Source: Gemmatimonadales bacterium (GTDB lineage: Bacteria; Gemmatimonadota; Gemmatimonadetes; Longimicrobiales; Gaopeijiaceae). Taken from it: 47,769 bases of DNA. Below are positions 16,772 to 25,418 of this stretch, in pieces. The stretch lies in assembly GCA_007692605.1 (NCBI GenBank), contig REBS01000136.1, positions 1 through 47,769 of the forward strand. Reading direction: 5' to 3'. The notes under the pieces were generated by a model. The model searched no databases and was not told where the DNA came from. It saw only the letters and a program-made list of their open reading frames with translations. Each line of letters begins with the position of its first letter. Position 1 is the stretch's first letter. The position numbers and the translations under genes are program-made.

Positions 16772-17048
16772 GGAGAAGGGACCGGAGAAAGGCCTGGAGC
16801 TGATGCTCCTCGAGCTGTCGAGCCCGATAGACGGCCTCTTCGTAGGAGGGCTCCACGATGATCGCGATCGTCCGGAGTAGGTCCTCTCCCTCGTTGCGGT
16901 CCGCCGGCGAAAAGGCCAGGAGAGCCCGGTAGGCCCCCGACCGCCGGGGGTCCTCTTCGAATTCCAGGTAGACATCCCAGAATCGGCCTGCGTGGCTGAT
17001 CGATGCGAGGTGTTGGCCCGGTGATGGGGCGTCGTTGGCCACTGTCAT
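16767..17048 (-). CDS. 93-residue protein of unknown function, coupled to mscS
   Basis: A small soluble-looking protein with no signal or membrane helix. Aromatic and acidic residues dominate the first half (GRFWDVYLEFEEDP), and a helical second half contains EPSYEEAVYRARQLEEHQLQ. I recognise no family. It could be a cytoplasmic partner or regulator of the channel: its ATG overlaps the mscS stop codon (ATGA), so the two are translationally coupled. The frame is unlikely to be accidental because of this overlap and its protein-like composition. Confidence 0.65.
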   Translation of the reverse strand: MTVANDAPSPGQHLASISHAGRFWDVYLEFEEDPRRSGAYRALLAFSPADRNEGEDLLRTIAIIVEPSYEEAVYRARQLEEHQLQAFLRSLLP

Positions 17049-18049
17049 TTCGGCCTCTCTTTGGTTTCCCGGCTCCCGCGATCGGCGTCCGGGTCATCGT
17101 GGTCGGCAGAAGGGGCCGGATCCTGCACGTCGGGTTCGGTGGAGTCGGGCTCGCGCTCCTCTTCCTCGTCGATCGGGGCGGCACTCGAGATCGTGACCGG
17201 AAAGGGGTCGGTGGCGGATCCGACATAGAGTGAGCGGTGTGGGAAGGGGATCTCGATCCCGGCCTCGTCGAAGGCGGCCTTGATCTCCTCCAGGAGAGAA
17301 CGCTTCAGGTCCCAGAAGTTCTCGCGCGTGGTCCAGACCGTGAGTCTCAGGTCGAGCGAGGAGTCTCCGTACCCGTCGAAGAATACGACCGGGGCCGGCT
17401 GCATGAGCGACTTCGGGTTTGCCCTGGCGAGCTCCATCAGGGTCTCTCTGACCCGGGGGATGTTCTCCTTGTAGGCCACCCCCACGTTGAGATCGAGCCG
17501 GCGAATCGGGAATCGGGTGATCGTTACGACCTCGCTCTTGACGATGGTCTCGTTGGGGATGCGGATGAAGCGGTTGTCGAAGGTCCGCAGCTTCACCGAA
17601 AGCGTGTCGATCGAGAGGACCCGTCCCACCGTGCTTCCGACCTGGATCACATCGTCGACCTGAAAGGGGCGCTCGGCGATCAGGAAGAAGCCGGAGATCA
17701 CATTCGACACCGATGTCTGCGAGGCGAAGCCCACGGCGATCCCCACGATCCCCGCCGCGCCCAGGAGGGGGGTGAGAGAGAAGCCGAGCTGCTGGAGGGC
17801 GGTGATCAGGACGATCGCGAGGCCGGGGTAGAAGACCAGCTTCCCCGCAATGAGCCCCTGCTGCTGCGAGTAGTTCTTCGATACCCAGCCTCGGACCCAG
17901 CGCGTGAGCGTGAATACGACCGGGGTCCCGATCGTCAGCCACGCCACGGCACGGAAGAAGTCGGTCGGGTTCTCCCAGCGGAGCATGGCCGAGATCATCC
18001 CCCCCTGGGCTTCGGACTCCTGAATCAGGAGGAGCGTCGTCGAGGTCAT
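17045..18049 (-). CDS. MscS-family mechanosensitive channel
   Basis: A 334-residue small-conductance mechanosensitive channel. Two or three N-terminal hydrophobic helices precede the pore helix and beta domain: LLGAAGIVGIAVGFASQTSVSNVISGFFLIAERPFQVDD is the conserved TM3/beta junction, and the following VGSTVGRVLSIDTLSVKLRTFDN is the MscS beta domain. The last about 45 residues are acidic, Asp/Pro-rich and probably disordered. MscS channels open on membrane tension to release solutes during hypo-osmotic shock. The gene overlaps both neighbours by four bases (ATGA), forming a compact unit DUF432-like - mscS - small protein. Confidence 0.9.
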   Translation of the reverse strand: MTSTTLLLIQESEAQGGMISAMLRWENPTDFFRAVAWLTIGTPVVFTLTRWVRGWVSKNYSQQQGLIAGKLVFYPGLAIVLITALQQLGFSLTPLLGAAGIVGIAVGFASQTSVSNVISGFFLIAERPFQVDDVIQVGSTVGRVLSIDTLSVKLRTFDNRFIRIPNETIVKSEVVTITRFPIRRLDLNVGVAYKENIPRVRETLMELARANPKSLMQPAPVVFFDGYGDSSLDLRLTVWTTRENFWDLKRSLLEEIKAAFDEAGIEIPFPHRSLYVGSATDPFPVTISSAAPIDEEEEREPDSTEPDVQDPAPSADHDDPDADRGSRETKERPK

Positions 18050-18984
18050 CCGACCCCCGGAAGCGAACGGAGCCTGTCGAAGGTCCGTGCCCTGAGCCCC
18101 CTCGCCAGGGGTTCCCGGGGTGGAGCCACGAGTGTCGCCTCCCCGGCCTCCTCGGGGGGGGAGCCCGACATGTCGATCTGGCTGCCCTCGGTGTCCCCGA
18201 GGTACCGGACTCTAGCGGTATCAGCCCAGAACCCTCCCACCCCGGATGCGCCGGCAAAGAGGCTGAGGCCGCCTACGCGAAGGGCCAGCTTTTCGACCTT
18301 GAGCTCGGTGGTCGAGCGGTTCGAGAGCTGGAAAGGGCAGATGGCTCGATAGGGCTGGAGGAGGCTGGGGTCGATCTGACGGCGTGCGGTCGTGTGGAGC
18401 CAGTAAGAGATCTCGCCGTCGGCGAAGTCCCCCCACCAGGTGTCGGAGAGGGTGACGGTTCGAATCTCGATCAGGATGAGCGGTCGATCCACACCCTGAA
18501 CCACCACCTGGACCGAGAGCGGCACGCGGACGTATATCCGTGCTTCGGTCGACGGGAGGAGGCTGAAGGGGATCTCGGGTTCGACGACCACCTGGCGGTC
18601 GGGAAACACCGGACGGAGGTGGACCGAGTCCACACCTTCGGGGATGGCCCAACGGGACCACGCGGCGGCGTCCGGGGGGGTGTCCTCCGTTCGATGCTCT
18701 GTCTCCGGGGGAGCTCCCCCCGGCCCCACGGTCTCCTGCGCCGACTGCATCGACGCGATGCGGATCTCCCCTTCGATGCGCAGCAGCCAGAGCTCCAGAG
18801 GGCCGATCCGTCGGTAGACCCTCCGGCCCTCCGGAAGCTCGACCGGCCCCCAGGGTGCGGGGGGGTCGGTGCTGTCGCGCCTGATCTTTCTTCCCGGCCG
18901 CCCGGAGCTTCGATTCGCTGAGTCCATGAAGGCAATGTGGCGAAGAGGTGGGGGTGCGGACAACTGAGATCGATTCTCAGCCAT
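18046..18984 (-). CDS. DUF432-like protein encoded with mscS
   Basis: About 312 residues, with no signal peptide or membrane helix. After a disordered N-terminus come segments rich in beta strands: PWGPVELPEGRRVYRRIGPL, PEIPFSLLPSTEARIYVRVPLSVQV and WWGDFADGEISYWLHTTARR. This arrangement and its place next to an MscS gene resemble the DUF432 family, but I am not certain of that assignment. It may sense or modulate the channel. Its TGA overlaps the mscS ATG. The start is uncertain: an ATG at 18984, one at 18927, or the GTG at 19008; AAGAGGG lies upstream of 18984. Another possibility is simply an uncharacterised conserved protein. Confidence 0.6.
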   Translation of the reverse strand: MAENRSQLSAPPPLRHIAFMDSANRSSGRPGRKIRRDSTDPPAPWGPVELPEGRRVYRRIGPLELWLLRIEGEIRIASMQSAQETVGPGGAPPETEHRTEDTPPDAAAWSRWAIPEGVDSVHLRPVFPDRQVVVEPEIPFSLLPSTEARIYVRVPLSVQVVVQGVDRPLILIEIRTVTLSDTWWGDFADGEISYWLHTTARRQIDPSLLQPYRAICPFQLSNRSTTELKVEKLALRVGGLSLFAGASGVGGFWADTARVRYLGDTEGSQIDMSGSPPEEAGEATLVAPPREPLARGLRARTFDRLRSLPGVG

Positions 18985-19058
18985 CGGGGACCGGAACCCT
19001 CTTGCCACTCGCGGGTTTCGGGCGCCGTTGCCGAGATGGGCAATCCAGCCCTCCGGCG

Positions 19059-19088
19059 TTGACAGGCACGCGGCGGGTCGGGTAAGTT
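19059..19088 (+). promoter_or_regulatory. candidate promoter of the act operon
   Basis: A perfect -35 hexamer TTGACA (19059-19064) and a -10-like TAAGTT (19083-19088) are 18 bases apart, about 60 bases upstream of the actA ATG. The -10 matches the consensus at only three positions. No other strong promoter-like pair was seen in this divergent gap. Confidence 0.5.
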
Positions 19089-19150
19089 CTCGCCCTGTTC
19101 AGGGACAGGGAATCCCGATCCCGCCCGCCCTTCGACTGAGAATAGCGGTT

Positions 19151-19696
19151 ATGAAGAAGCAGTGGTTCATCGCCATCGTCGTCATATTCGCCGTTCTGGG
19201 CTCCCTTGCCTTCGTGCAGGCCCAGGGCGGGAACAGTCAGGAATCCGAAGCTGCCGCCGCCCAGGACTACGGGCCGTCGGGCCAGCCGATCGCCTTCCCG
19301 CACAACACTCACGCGGGGGAGTACCAGATCGACTGCCAGTACTGCCACTTCTCGGCCGAGCGCGCATCGAGCGCCGGAGTGCCGCCCGTGGCCAGCTGTA
19401 TGGGGTGCCACACCGCGGTTGCGGGCCCCGAAGGCGGTGAGGAGATCCCGAAGCTCCGCGGATACTGGGAGCGCGGGGAGGCCATACCGTGGAACCGTAT
19501 CTACAAGGTTGCCGACCACGTTCAGTTCCCCCACATGCGCCACGTTTCCGCGGGAGTGGATTGCGCCGCCTGTCATGGGAACCTCGAAGAGATCGGTGTG
19601 ATCCAGCGAGTCGAGCAGCCGCTGACCATGGGCTGGTGCCTCAACTGTCACATCGACATGGGCGCATCGCGAGACTGCACCGTCTGCCATTACTGA
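19151..19696 (+). CDS. actA: alternative complex III pentaheme cytochrome c subunit A
   Basis: A 181-residue periplasmic protein anchored by an N-terminal hydrophobic helix (KKQWFIAIVVIFAVLGSLAF). It has exactly five CxxCH heme c sites: CQYCH, CMGCH, CAACH, CLNCH and CTVCH, with extra His residues (PHNTH, FPHMRH) as distal ligands. ActA of alternative complex III is a pentaheme cytochrome that relays electrons from the Fe-S subunit to the monoheme subunit or an external carrier. The start at MKKQW was chosen for its signal anchor; the frame extends 41 codons upstream without conservation. It is the first gene of the act operon and is separated from actB by a perfect hairpin. Confidence 0.93.
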   Translation: MKKQWFIAIVVIFAVLGSLAFVQAQGGNSQESEAAAAQDYGPSGQPIAFPHNTHAGEYQIDCQYCHFSAERASSAGVPPVASCMGCHTAVAGPEGGEEIPKLRGYWERGEAIPWNRIYKVADHVQFPHMRHVSAGVDCAACHGNLEEIGVIQRVEQPLTMGWCLNCHIDMGASRDCTVCHY

Positions 19697-19705
19697 CCTG
19701 AGAAT

Positions 19706-19739
19706 CCGCCCCGCTCGGCGAATCGGCCGAGCGGGGCGG
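19706..19739 (+). terminator. perfect 14-bp hairpin between actA and actB
   Basis: CCGCCCCGCTCGGC (19706-19719), loop GAATCG, then the exact complement GCCGAGCGGGGCGG (19726-19739). It begins nine bases after the actA stop codon. No U run follows, so it may act as an mRNA-processing or stability element, or as partial termination that makes actA more abundant than the rest of the operon, rather than as a full terminator. Confidence 0.6.
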
Positions 19740-19787
19740 AAGACTGCCGGGATACCACCCCGGTCCAAGGATGATTGAGGGACGTTC

Positions 19788-22700
19788 ATGAGTGAAGGAA
19801 TCAAGCGGCGTGATTTCCTGAAGGTCCTCGGTGTCACGGGTGCCGGCGCCGGGCTGGTGGGCTGCTCCACGGATCGTGTGGAGAAGCTCATGCCCTACGT
19901 CACCCCGCCCGAGGACATCACCCCCGGCGTGGCCACCTGGTACTCCACCGCGTGCGGCGAATGCTCCGCGGGGTGCGGAGTCTGGGTCAAGTCGATGGAT
20001 GGCCGGGCGATCAAGCTCGAAGGGAATCCGAATCACCCGATCTCGGGTGGCGCGCTCTGTGCACGGGGTCACTCGAGCCTTCAGGCGCTCTACAACCCCG
20101 ACCGGGTGACCCAGCCGATGCAGCGCAACGGCGACGAGTTCGAGCCGATCGACTGGGAAACGGCCGAGGGAATCCTGACCAACGCGATTCAGGACGCCGG
20201 CTCCGCTACGCGCTTCCTGTCCGGTCGCGTCGGACCGTCACTCAGTGCACTGATGGACGAGGTGGTTGCCGAGATCGGAGGGGAGCGCGTCGAGTACGAG
20301 GCCCTCTCCGAGGCCCCCCTCCGTGAGGCCGTCCGGATCGCCTTCGGTCGGGACGAGGTCCCGCACTTCGACTTCGAATCGGCGGACCTGATCCTCTCTT
20401 TCGGTGCCGACTTCATCGAGACGTGGCTCTCGCCGGTCGAACACATGCGGGGCTTTGCGAGATCCTCGGGTGTGGACGACACCGATGGCTCGAAGACCCG
20501 CTTCGTGTTCCTTGGATCCCGGCTGAACCTGACCGGTCAGAACGCCGACGACTGGTATCCGATTCGCCCGGGGTCCGAGGGAGCGGTGGCCCTGGCTCTC
20601 GCGAACGCGCTGGTGCAACGTGGCGCTGATGCCGGCCCCTACAACTCGATCGTGCAGGGCTATTCTCTGTCGGCGGCCGCCGAGCAGGCCGGGATTCCCC
20701 AGGACTCGCTCGAGGAACTGGTCGACCACCTCTCCGCCGCGGAGGCGCCCCTGATCCTGGGGCCCGGCGTGGCGGGGCAGCACCGGAACGCGACCGCGTC
20801 CAACCTGGCCGCGATGGTGCTGAATGCCGTTTCCGGTGCGATCGGCTCCACCGTGCACTTCGACCAGTCGCTCACCGGAGCAGCCACCCGCCCGTATTCG
20901 GAGTTGTTCGGGCTGATCGAAGAGATGGCGGGTGGATCGGTACAGGCGCTCGTGCTGCATGGGACGAATCCGGCGTACTCTCTCCCCCCGGCCGCCGGAT
21001 TCCGCGAGGCGATCGAGGGTGTGGGATTCAAGGTGGCGATCGTTTCGCAGATGGACGAGACGGCCGAGCTTGCGGACCTCGTCCTTCCCGACCGTCACTA
21101 CCTGGAGTCGTGGGGTGACTCGAATCCGCGCCCGGGCCTCTGGACGGTTCAGCAGCCTGCGATGCGGCCGGTCCCGCACTTTGATTCCCGTCCGTGCGGC
21201 GATCTGCTCCTCTCCCTGGCCAGCCGCCTCGGGGCGGATCTCGGCGCCGAGACCTTTCACGACTACGTGCGCAACCGCTGGAGCGACCTGCACGCCGACG
21301 CCGGCTCGCCGGTCGGAACCTTCGATGTCTTCTGGCGCCAGGTTCTTCGGGACGGGATGGCCGAGCTGCCGACCGACGCAGCCGCGCAGGTTTCCCTGCA
21401 GTCACCCGATCGGGCCCTGACCTTCGACGCCCCGGCGCTCGACGGTGATGAGGACGGTCACGTCCTGGTCGTGTACCCGTCGTCGCGCTTCGGAGACGGG
21501 AGCGGGGCCAACCGGCCCTGGCTGCAGGAGCTTCCCGACCCGGTTTCGAAGATCGCCTGGCACTCGTGGGTCGAGATCCACCCGGACACGGCCTCCGAAA
21601 TGGGCGTTCGCAAGGGCGACATCGTCCGCTTGCGCTCTCCCCACGGTGAGGTCGAGCTGCCGGTCTTCACCTATCCGGGTGTTCGTGCCGACACCGTGGC
21701 AGTCGCGATGGGCTCGGGACACGAATCCTACGGACGCTACGCCGAGGGCAAGGGGGTGAACCCCATGCGCCTGCTGCCCGCCGAACAGGAGCAGCCCTCG
21801 GGTGCCCTCGTCCACCTCGCGACCCGCGTCGAGGTCGAACCGACCGGACGTCATCGTCGCCTGGCGACGATCGAGGGGTCCGATCAGACGTACGACCGCC
21901 CGATCGCCCCCGCTGTGGCACTCGCCGAGCTGGGTCAGGGCCACGGCGACGACCACGGAGGCTATGACCTGCAGGAGCTTCAGGCGATGGGAGGGTTCGT
22001 CCCGGTTCCCACTGAAGGGCGCCCGCAGGACTACCCGCTTCCCGGGGCACAGTACGGCGACTACGACCCGGCCGAGAACGCACGCTGGTCCATGGCGATC
22101 GATCTGGACAAGTGCACCGGGTGCTCGGCCTGCGTCACCGCGTGTCAGGCCGAGAACAACGTGGCGAACGTGGGTGAAGATCAGATCATGATGGGTCGCG
22201 ATCTTCACTGGATCCGCATGGAGCGCTATTACGAGACCGTGGACGCCACGGCGCCCGGGCCGGTCGATGTTCGCTTCGTGCCCATGATGTGTCAGCACTG
22301 TGGGAATGCGCCTTGTGAGCCGGTCTGCCCGGTCTATGCGGCGTACCACACTCCAGATGGCCTGAACGGCCAGATCTACAACCGCTGTGTGGGTACCCGG
22401 TACTGTGCGAACAACTGCCCGTACAAGGTTCGGGTGTTCAACTGGTACGGCTTCTCGGACGTGCCGGAGCCGATGAACTGGCAGTACAACCCCGATGTGA
22501 CCGTCCGCTCCGAAGGCGTCATGGAGAAGTGCTCCTTCTGCGTGCAGCGGATCCGTCAGGTCGAGAATCGCGCCACGGTCGAAGGCCGGGACGTCCGCGA
22601 CGGCGAGGTCGTACCGGCGTGTCAGCAGAGCTGCCCGGCCGAGGCGATCGTGTTCGGGAACATCAGGGACCCCGAGTCCAGAGTGGCTCAGGTGGTCGAG

Positions 22701-22805
22701 AACGAACGCACCTACCGCGTGCTGGATGTGCTGATCAACACCCAGCCAGCTGTGAATTATCTACGTAAAGTGACCTTCCACCCGGTCGACGACATTCACG
22801 TCTGA
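19788..22805 (+). CDS. actB: alternative complex III subunit B (molybdopterin-like domain plus ferredoxin domain)
   Basis: A 1005-residue fusion. The start has a twin-arginine signal (KRRDFLKVLG). Residues about 50-650 form a molybdopterin-oxidoreductase-like domain with the Fe-S motif CGECSAGC and a later ALCARGH. Known ActB proteins lack the molybdenum cofactor in this domain. Residues about 770-960 form the four-cluster ferredoxin domain: CTGCSACVTACQ, CQHCGNAPCEPVCP, CVGTRYCANNCPYK and CSFCVQR with CQQSCP. In studied complexes these hold three [4Fe-4S] and one [3Fe-4S] cluster carrying electrons from the quinol-oxidising membrane subunit to the hemes. GAGGGA precedes the ATG. Confidence 0.93.
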   Translation: MSEGIKRRDFLKVLGVTGAGAGLVGCSTDRVEKLMPYVTPPEDITPGVATWYSTACGECSAGCGVWVKSMDGRAIKLEGNPNHPISGGALCARGHSSLQALYNPDRVTQPMQRNGDEFEPIDWETAEGILTNAIQDAGSATRFLSGRVGPSLSALMDEVVAEIGGERVEYEALSEAPLREAVRIAFGRDEVPHFDFESADLILSFGADFIETWLSPVEHMRGFARSSGVDDTDGSKTRFVFLGSRLNLTGQNADDWYPIRPGSEGAVALALANALVQRGADAGPYNSIVQGYSLSAAAEQAGIPQDSLEELVDHLSAAEAPLILGPGVAGQHRNATASNLAAMVLNAVSGAIGSTVHFDQSLTGAATRPYSELFGLIEEMAGGSVQALVLHGTNPAYSLPPAAGFREAIEGVGFKVAIVSQMDETAELADLVLPDRHYLESWGDSNPRPGLWTVQQPAMRPVPHFDSRPCGDLLLSLASRLGADLGAETFHDYVRNRWSDLHADAGSPVGTFDVFWRQVLRDGMAELPTDAAAQVSLQSPDRALTFDAPALDGDEDGHVLVVYPSSRFGDGSGANRPWLQELPDPVSKIAWHSWVEIHPDTASEMGVRKGDIVRLRSPHGEVELPVFTYPGVRADTVAVAMGSGHESYGRYAEGKGVNPMRLLPAEQEQPSGALVHLATRVEVEPTGRHRRLATIEGSDQTYDRPIAPAVALAELGQGHGDDHGGYDLQELQAMGGFVPVPTEGRPQDYPLPGAQYGDYDPAENARWSMAIDLDKCTGCSACVTACQAENNVANVGEDQIMMGRDLHWIRMERYYETVDATAPGPVDVRFVPMMCQHCGNAPCEPVCPVYAAYHTPDGLNGQIYNRCVGTRYCANNCPYKVRVFNWYGFSDVPEPMNWQYNPDVTVRSEGVMEKCSFCVQRIRQVENRATVEGRDVRDGEVVPACQQSCPAEAIVFGNIRDPESRVAQVVENERTYRVLDVLINTQPAVNYLRKVTFHPVDDIHV

Positions 22806-22849
22806 GGACTACCAGGTCCTCCGGGTGACCCGGGGGCGAGAGGGAGAGC

Positions 22850-24238
22850 ATGGCGACGGTAACCGAAAAAGAGCGGGGCGCTCAGACCCACCCCGACGTA
22901 CGAAAGTACGCCGAGGTCAATACGGACATCCTCCAGATGCTGTCCCGTCCCGGGAAGTGGTGGTGGATCCTTCTCGGCATGTCGATCGCCGGGATCGGGC
23001 TGCTCGCATTCTCGTGGGGCAACCAGATCATCAACGGGATCGGACTCTCGGGGCTGAACTCCCCGGTGGGGTGGGGCGCGTACATCACGACCTTCGTCTT
23101 CTGGGTCGGTATCGCCCACTCCGGTACCCTGATCTCCGCCATCCTCTTCCTCTTCCGGGCACGGTGGCGGCAGTCGATCTATCGCGCCGCCGAGGCCATG
23201 ACGGTCTTCGCGGTGATGACGGCGGGGCTCTTCCCCCTGATCCACCTGGGCCGGGTCTGGCACGCGTACTGGCTCTTCCCGTACCCGAACCAGCGGCTGC
23301 TCTGGCCGAACTTCCGCTCACCCCTGGTCTGGGACGTCTTCGCGGTCTCGACCTACTTCACGGTCTCGTCGCTCTTCTTCCTGCTGGGGCTGATCCCCGA
23401 CATCGCGGCGGCCCGTGACCAGACGCAGAAGGGGACGCTGCGGAACCGCTTCTACCACCTGCTCTCCTTCGGGTGGCGCGGCACGGACCGCCAGTGGCAT
23501 CACTTCGCCAAGGCCTACCTCCTGCTCGCCGCGCTCGCCACCCCGCTGGTCCTCTCGGTCCACTCGGTGGTCTCCTGGGACTTCGCCATGGCGATCGTTC
23601 CGGGTTGGCACGCCACGATCTTCGCACCCTACTTCGTGGCCGGAGCGATCTTCTCGGGCGTGGCAATGGTGATCACCCTGATGGTCCCGATCCGGAAGGT
23701 CTTCAGGCTCGAGAAATACCTGACGATCCGACATTTCGACGCCATGGCGAAACTCTGTCTGGTGACGGGACTGATCGTGTTCTACGCCTACCTGACCGAG
23801 TTCTTCATGGCCTGGTACTCGGGTGAGGACCCGGAGCGCCGGGTCTTCTGGAACCGGCTCTTCGGTCACTACTGGTGGGCGACCTGGATCATGCTGACCT
23901 GTAACGGGATGATTCCGATTCTCCTCTGGTTCAAGCGGGTCCGACACTCCATTCCGGCGCTCTTCGTGATCACGATCTTCATCAACATCGGGATGTGGTT
24001 CGAGCGCTACGTGATCATCGTCACCTCGCTCTCGCACGAGTACATGCCCTTCGCCTGGGCCGTCTACCGCCCGAGCTTCACCGAGATGGGCATCGTGATC
24101 GGGACCTTCGGCTGGTTCGCCTTCTGGTTCCTCCTCTTCATCCGACTCCTGCCGCCGGTGGCGATCTCGGAGATCAAGGAGGTCCTGCCCCCACCCATGC
24201 GACCGAAGCGTCGGACGAAGGAGGAGGTGTCGTCATGA
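22850..24238 (+). CDS. actC: alternative complex III NrfD-like membrane subunit C
   Basis: A 462-residue polytopic protein of the NrfD/PsrC family with about ten membrane helices. The early region TDILQMLSRPGKWWWILLGMSI, the HSGTLISAILFLFRARWRQ segment and the late WFERYVIIVTSL segment are typical of ActC. This subunit binds and oxidises menaquinol or ubiquinol and passes electrons to ActB. GAGAGGGAGAGC precedes the ATG. The stop overlaps the actD start (ATGA). Confidence 0.93.
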   Translation: MATVTEKERGAQTHPDVRKYAEVNTDILQMLSRPGKWWWILLGMSIAGIGLLAFSWGNQIINGIGLSGLNSPVGWGAYITTFVFWVGIAHSGTLISAILFLFRARWRQSIYRAAEAMTVFAVMTAGLFPLIHLGRVWHAYWLFPYPNQRLLWPNFRSPLVWDVFAVSTYFTVSSLFFLLGLIPDIAAARDQTQKGTLRNRFYHLLSFGWRGTDRQWHHFAKAYLLLAALATPLVLSVHSVVSWDFAMAIVPGWHATIFAPYFVAGAIFSGVAMVITLMVPIRKVFRLEKYLTIRHFDAMAKLCLVTGLIVFYAYLTEFFMAWYSGEDPERRVFWNRLFGHYWWATWIMLTCNGMIPILLWFKRVRHSIPALFVITIFINIGMWFERYVIIVTSLSHEYMPFAWAVYRPSFTEMGIVIGTFGWFAFWFLLFIRLLPPVAISEIKEVLPPPMRPKRRTKEEVSS

Positions 24239-24765
24239 GCACCGCTCGTGAGGGAGTCCTGGCGTCCTACGACTACCTGGACTCCACCCTGGACGCGATC
24301 CGGGAGTTGAGAGAGAAGGGCTTCGAAGAGATCACGGCCTTCGCCCCATTCCCCGAGCACCACATCGAGGAGGCCCTTGGCTACGGGACCACACCGATGG
24401 CCATCTTCACCCTCGTGGGAGGGCTGACCGGAGCCGCGACGGGATTCGCCCTGGCCGTGTTCACGAGTCTCGACTGGCCCCTGGTGACCGGCGGAAAGCC
24501 GATTCTGTCGATGCCGGCCTACGTGATCATCGCCTTCGAGATGACGATCCTCTTCGGAGTGCTCTTCACCGTGTTCGGGGTCTTCTGGAACATGCGGGTG
24601 CCCGATCTCAAGTCCGATGTGGTATACGACCCCGAATTCTCCGCCGGGCGGTTCGGGATTTACGTGACGGCGCCCGGAGACCGCCTCGCCGAGGCGCGAC
24701 AGATTCTGGAGTCCAGCGGTCCCTCGAGGATCGAGGACGACCCGGAGGCAAGGGCTCATGGCTGA
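24235..24765 (+). CDS. actD: alternative complex III subunit D (DUF3341)
   Basis: A 176-residue membrane protein with two helices (about residues 62-82 and 98-118) between hydrophilic ends. The N-terminal LASYDYLDSTLDAIRELREKGFEEITAFAPFPEHHIEEALG is the DUF3341 signature of ActD, and the C-terminal FGIYVTAPGDRLAEARQILESSG is also conserved. ActD helps hold the membrane and peripheral parts together; it has no redox cofactor. The open frame runs upstream into actC, but the ATG at 24235, overlapping the actC stop, is the natural start. It overlaps actE by eight bases. Confidence 0.92.
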   Translation: MSTAREGVLASYDYLDSTLDAIRELREKGFEEITAFAPFPEHHIEEALGYGTTPMAIFTLVGGLTGAATGFALAVFTSLDWPLVTGGKPILSMPAYVIIAFEMTILFGVLFTVFGVFWNMRVPDLKSDVVYDPEFSAGRFGIYVTAPGDRLAEARQILESSGPSRIEDDPEARAHG

Positions 24766-25408
24766 AGGAAGCGAAGGAATGGTGCGCACGCGCAGTTGGA
24801 CGGTTCTCTTCCTGGTCCTGATGACCGGGGCCGGATGCACCCCGATGGACGACCTGCTCGTCTCGATCTTCGGGCGCTCGATGCGGGATCAGCCCTCGAT
24901 CGGAGCCTACGAGGATCCGAGGCTCCCGCCCGAGGGCGCGGTCTCCTTCGCGTCGGGCAATTTTCCCGGCGCCCCGGGGGAGGTTGCCGTCGGCCAGCCC
25001 GAAGGCACGCCCATGCCGGCTCCGATCACCCCGCTCATGCTGCTCCAGGGCCACCCCGACGCGGTGGACCTCGAGAATCCCATCGAGGCCGACGATGCCT
25101 CGCTCGAGCGGGGCGAGGAACTCTACCTGAGAGCCTGCGCGCCCTGCCACGGAGACGCCGGTGCCGGAGGAGGCCCCGTGACGGCCGCGGGCGTCGCCTC
25201 CTTCACCATCATCGAGGGGCAGGCGCTCGAGCACTCCGACGGATATCTCTACTCGATCATCCGGGTGGGACGTGGCTCCATGCCCGCCTACGGACATCAG
25301 CTCACCCATTACGACCGGTGGCACGTGGTCAACTACGTGCGACAGCTCCAGGGGAATCTTCCGCAGCAGCAGGAAGAGGCCTCGGACGACTCCGGCGAGG
25401 AAGGCTAA
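24758..25408 (+). CDS. actE: alternative complex III monoheme cytochrome c lipoprotein subunit E
   Basis: A 216-residue lipoprotein: hydrophobic signal VLFLVLMTGAGC with the lipidated Cys at its end. The single heme site CAPCH lies near residue 128, and the axial Met is probably in GRGSMPAYGHQL. The preceding domain carries the ActE-type segments about MRDQPSIGAYEDPRLPPEGAV and GEELYLRACAPCHGDAGAG. In alternative complex III this subunit is a likely exit point to a soluble cytochrome or the oxidase. Two starts are plausible, at 24758 and seven codons later at MVRTRSW. Confidence 0.92.
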   Translation: MAEGSEGMVRTRSWTVLFLVLMTGAGCTPMDDLLVSIFGRSMRDQPSIGAYEDPRLPPEGAVSFASGNFPGAPGEVAVGQPEGTPMPAPITPLMLLQGHPDAVDLENPIEADDASLERGEELYLRACAPCHGDAGAGGGPVTAAGVASFTIIEGQALEHSDGYLYSIIRVGRGSMPAYGHQLTHYDRWHVVNYVRQLQGNLPQQQEEASDDSGEEG

Positions 25409-25418
25409 GGCCTGACCG

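Noticed and set aside
19788..22805. ActB as a genuine molybdenum oxidoreductase
   Set aside because: The act gene order and the four-cluster ferredoxin tail identify alternative complex III, whose B subunit carries no molybdenum cofactor in studied cases.
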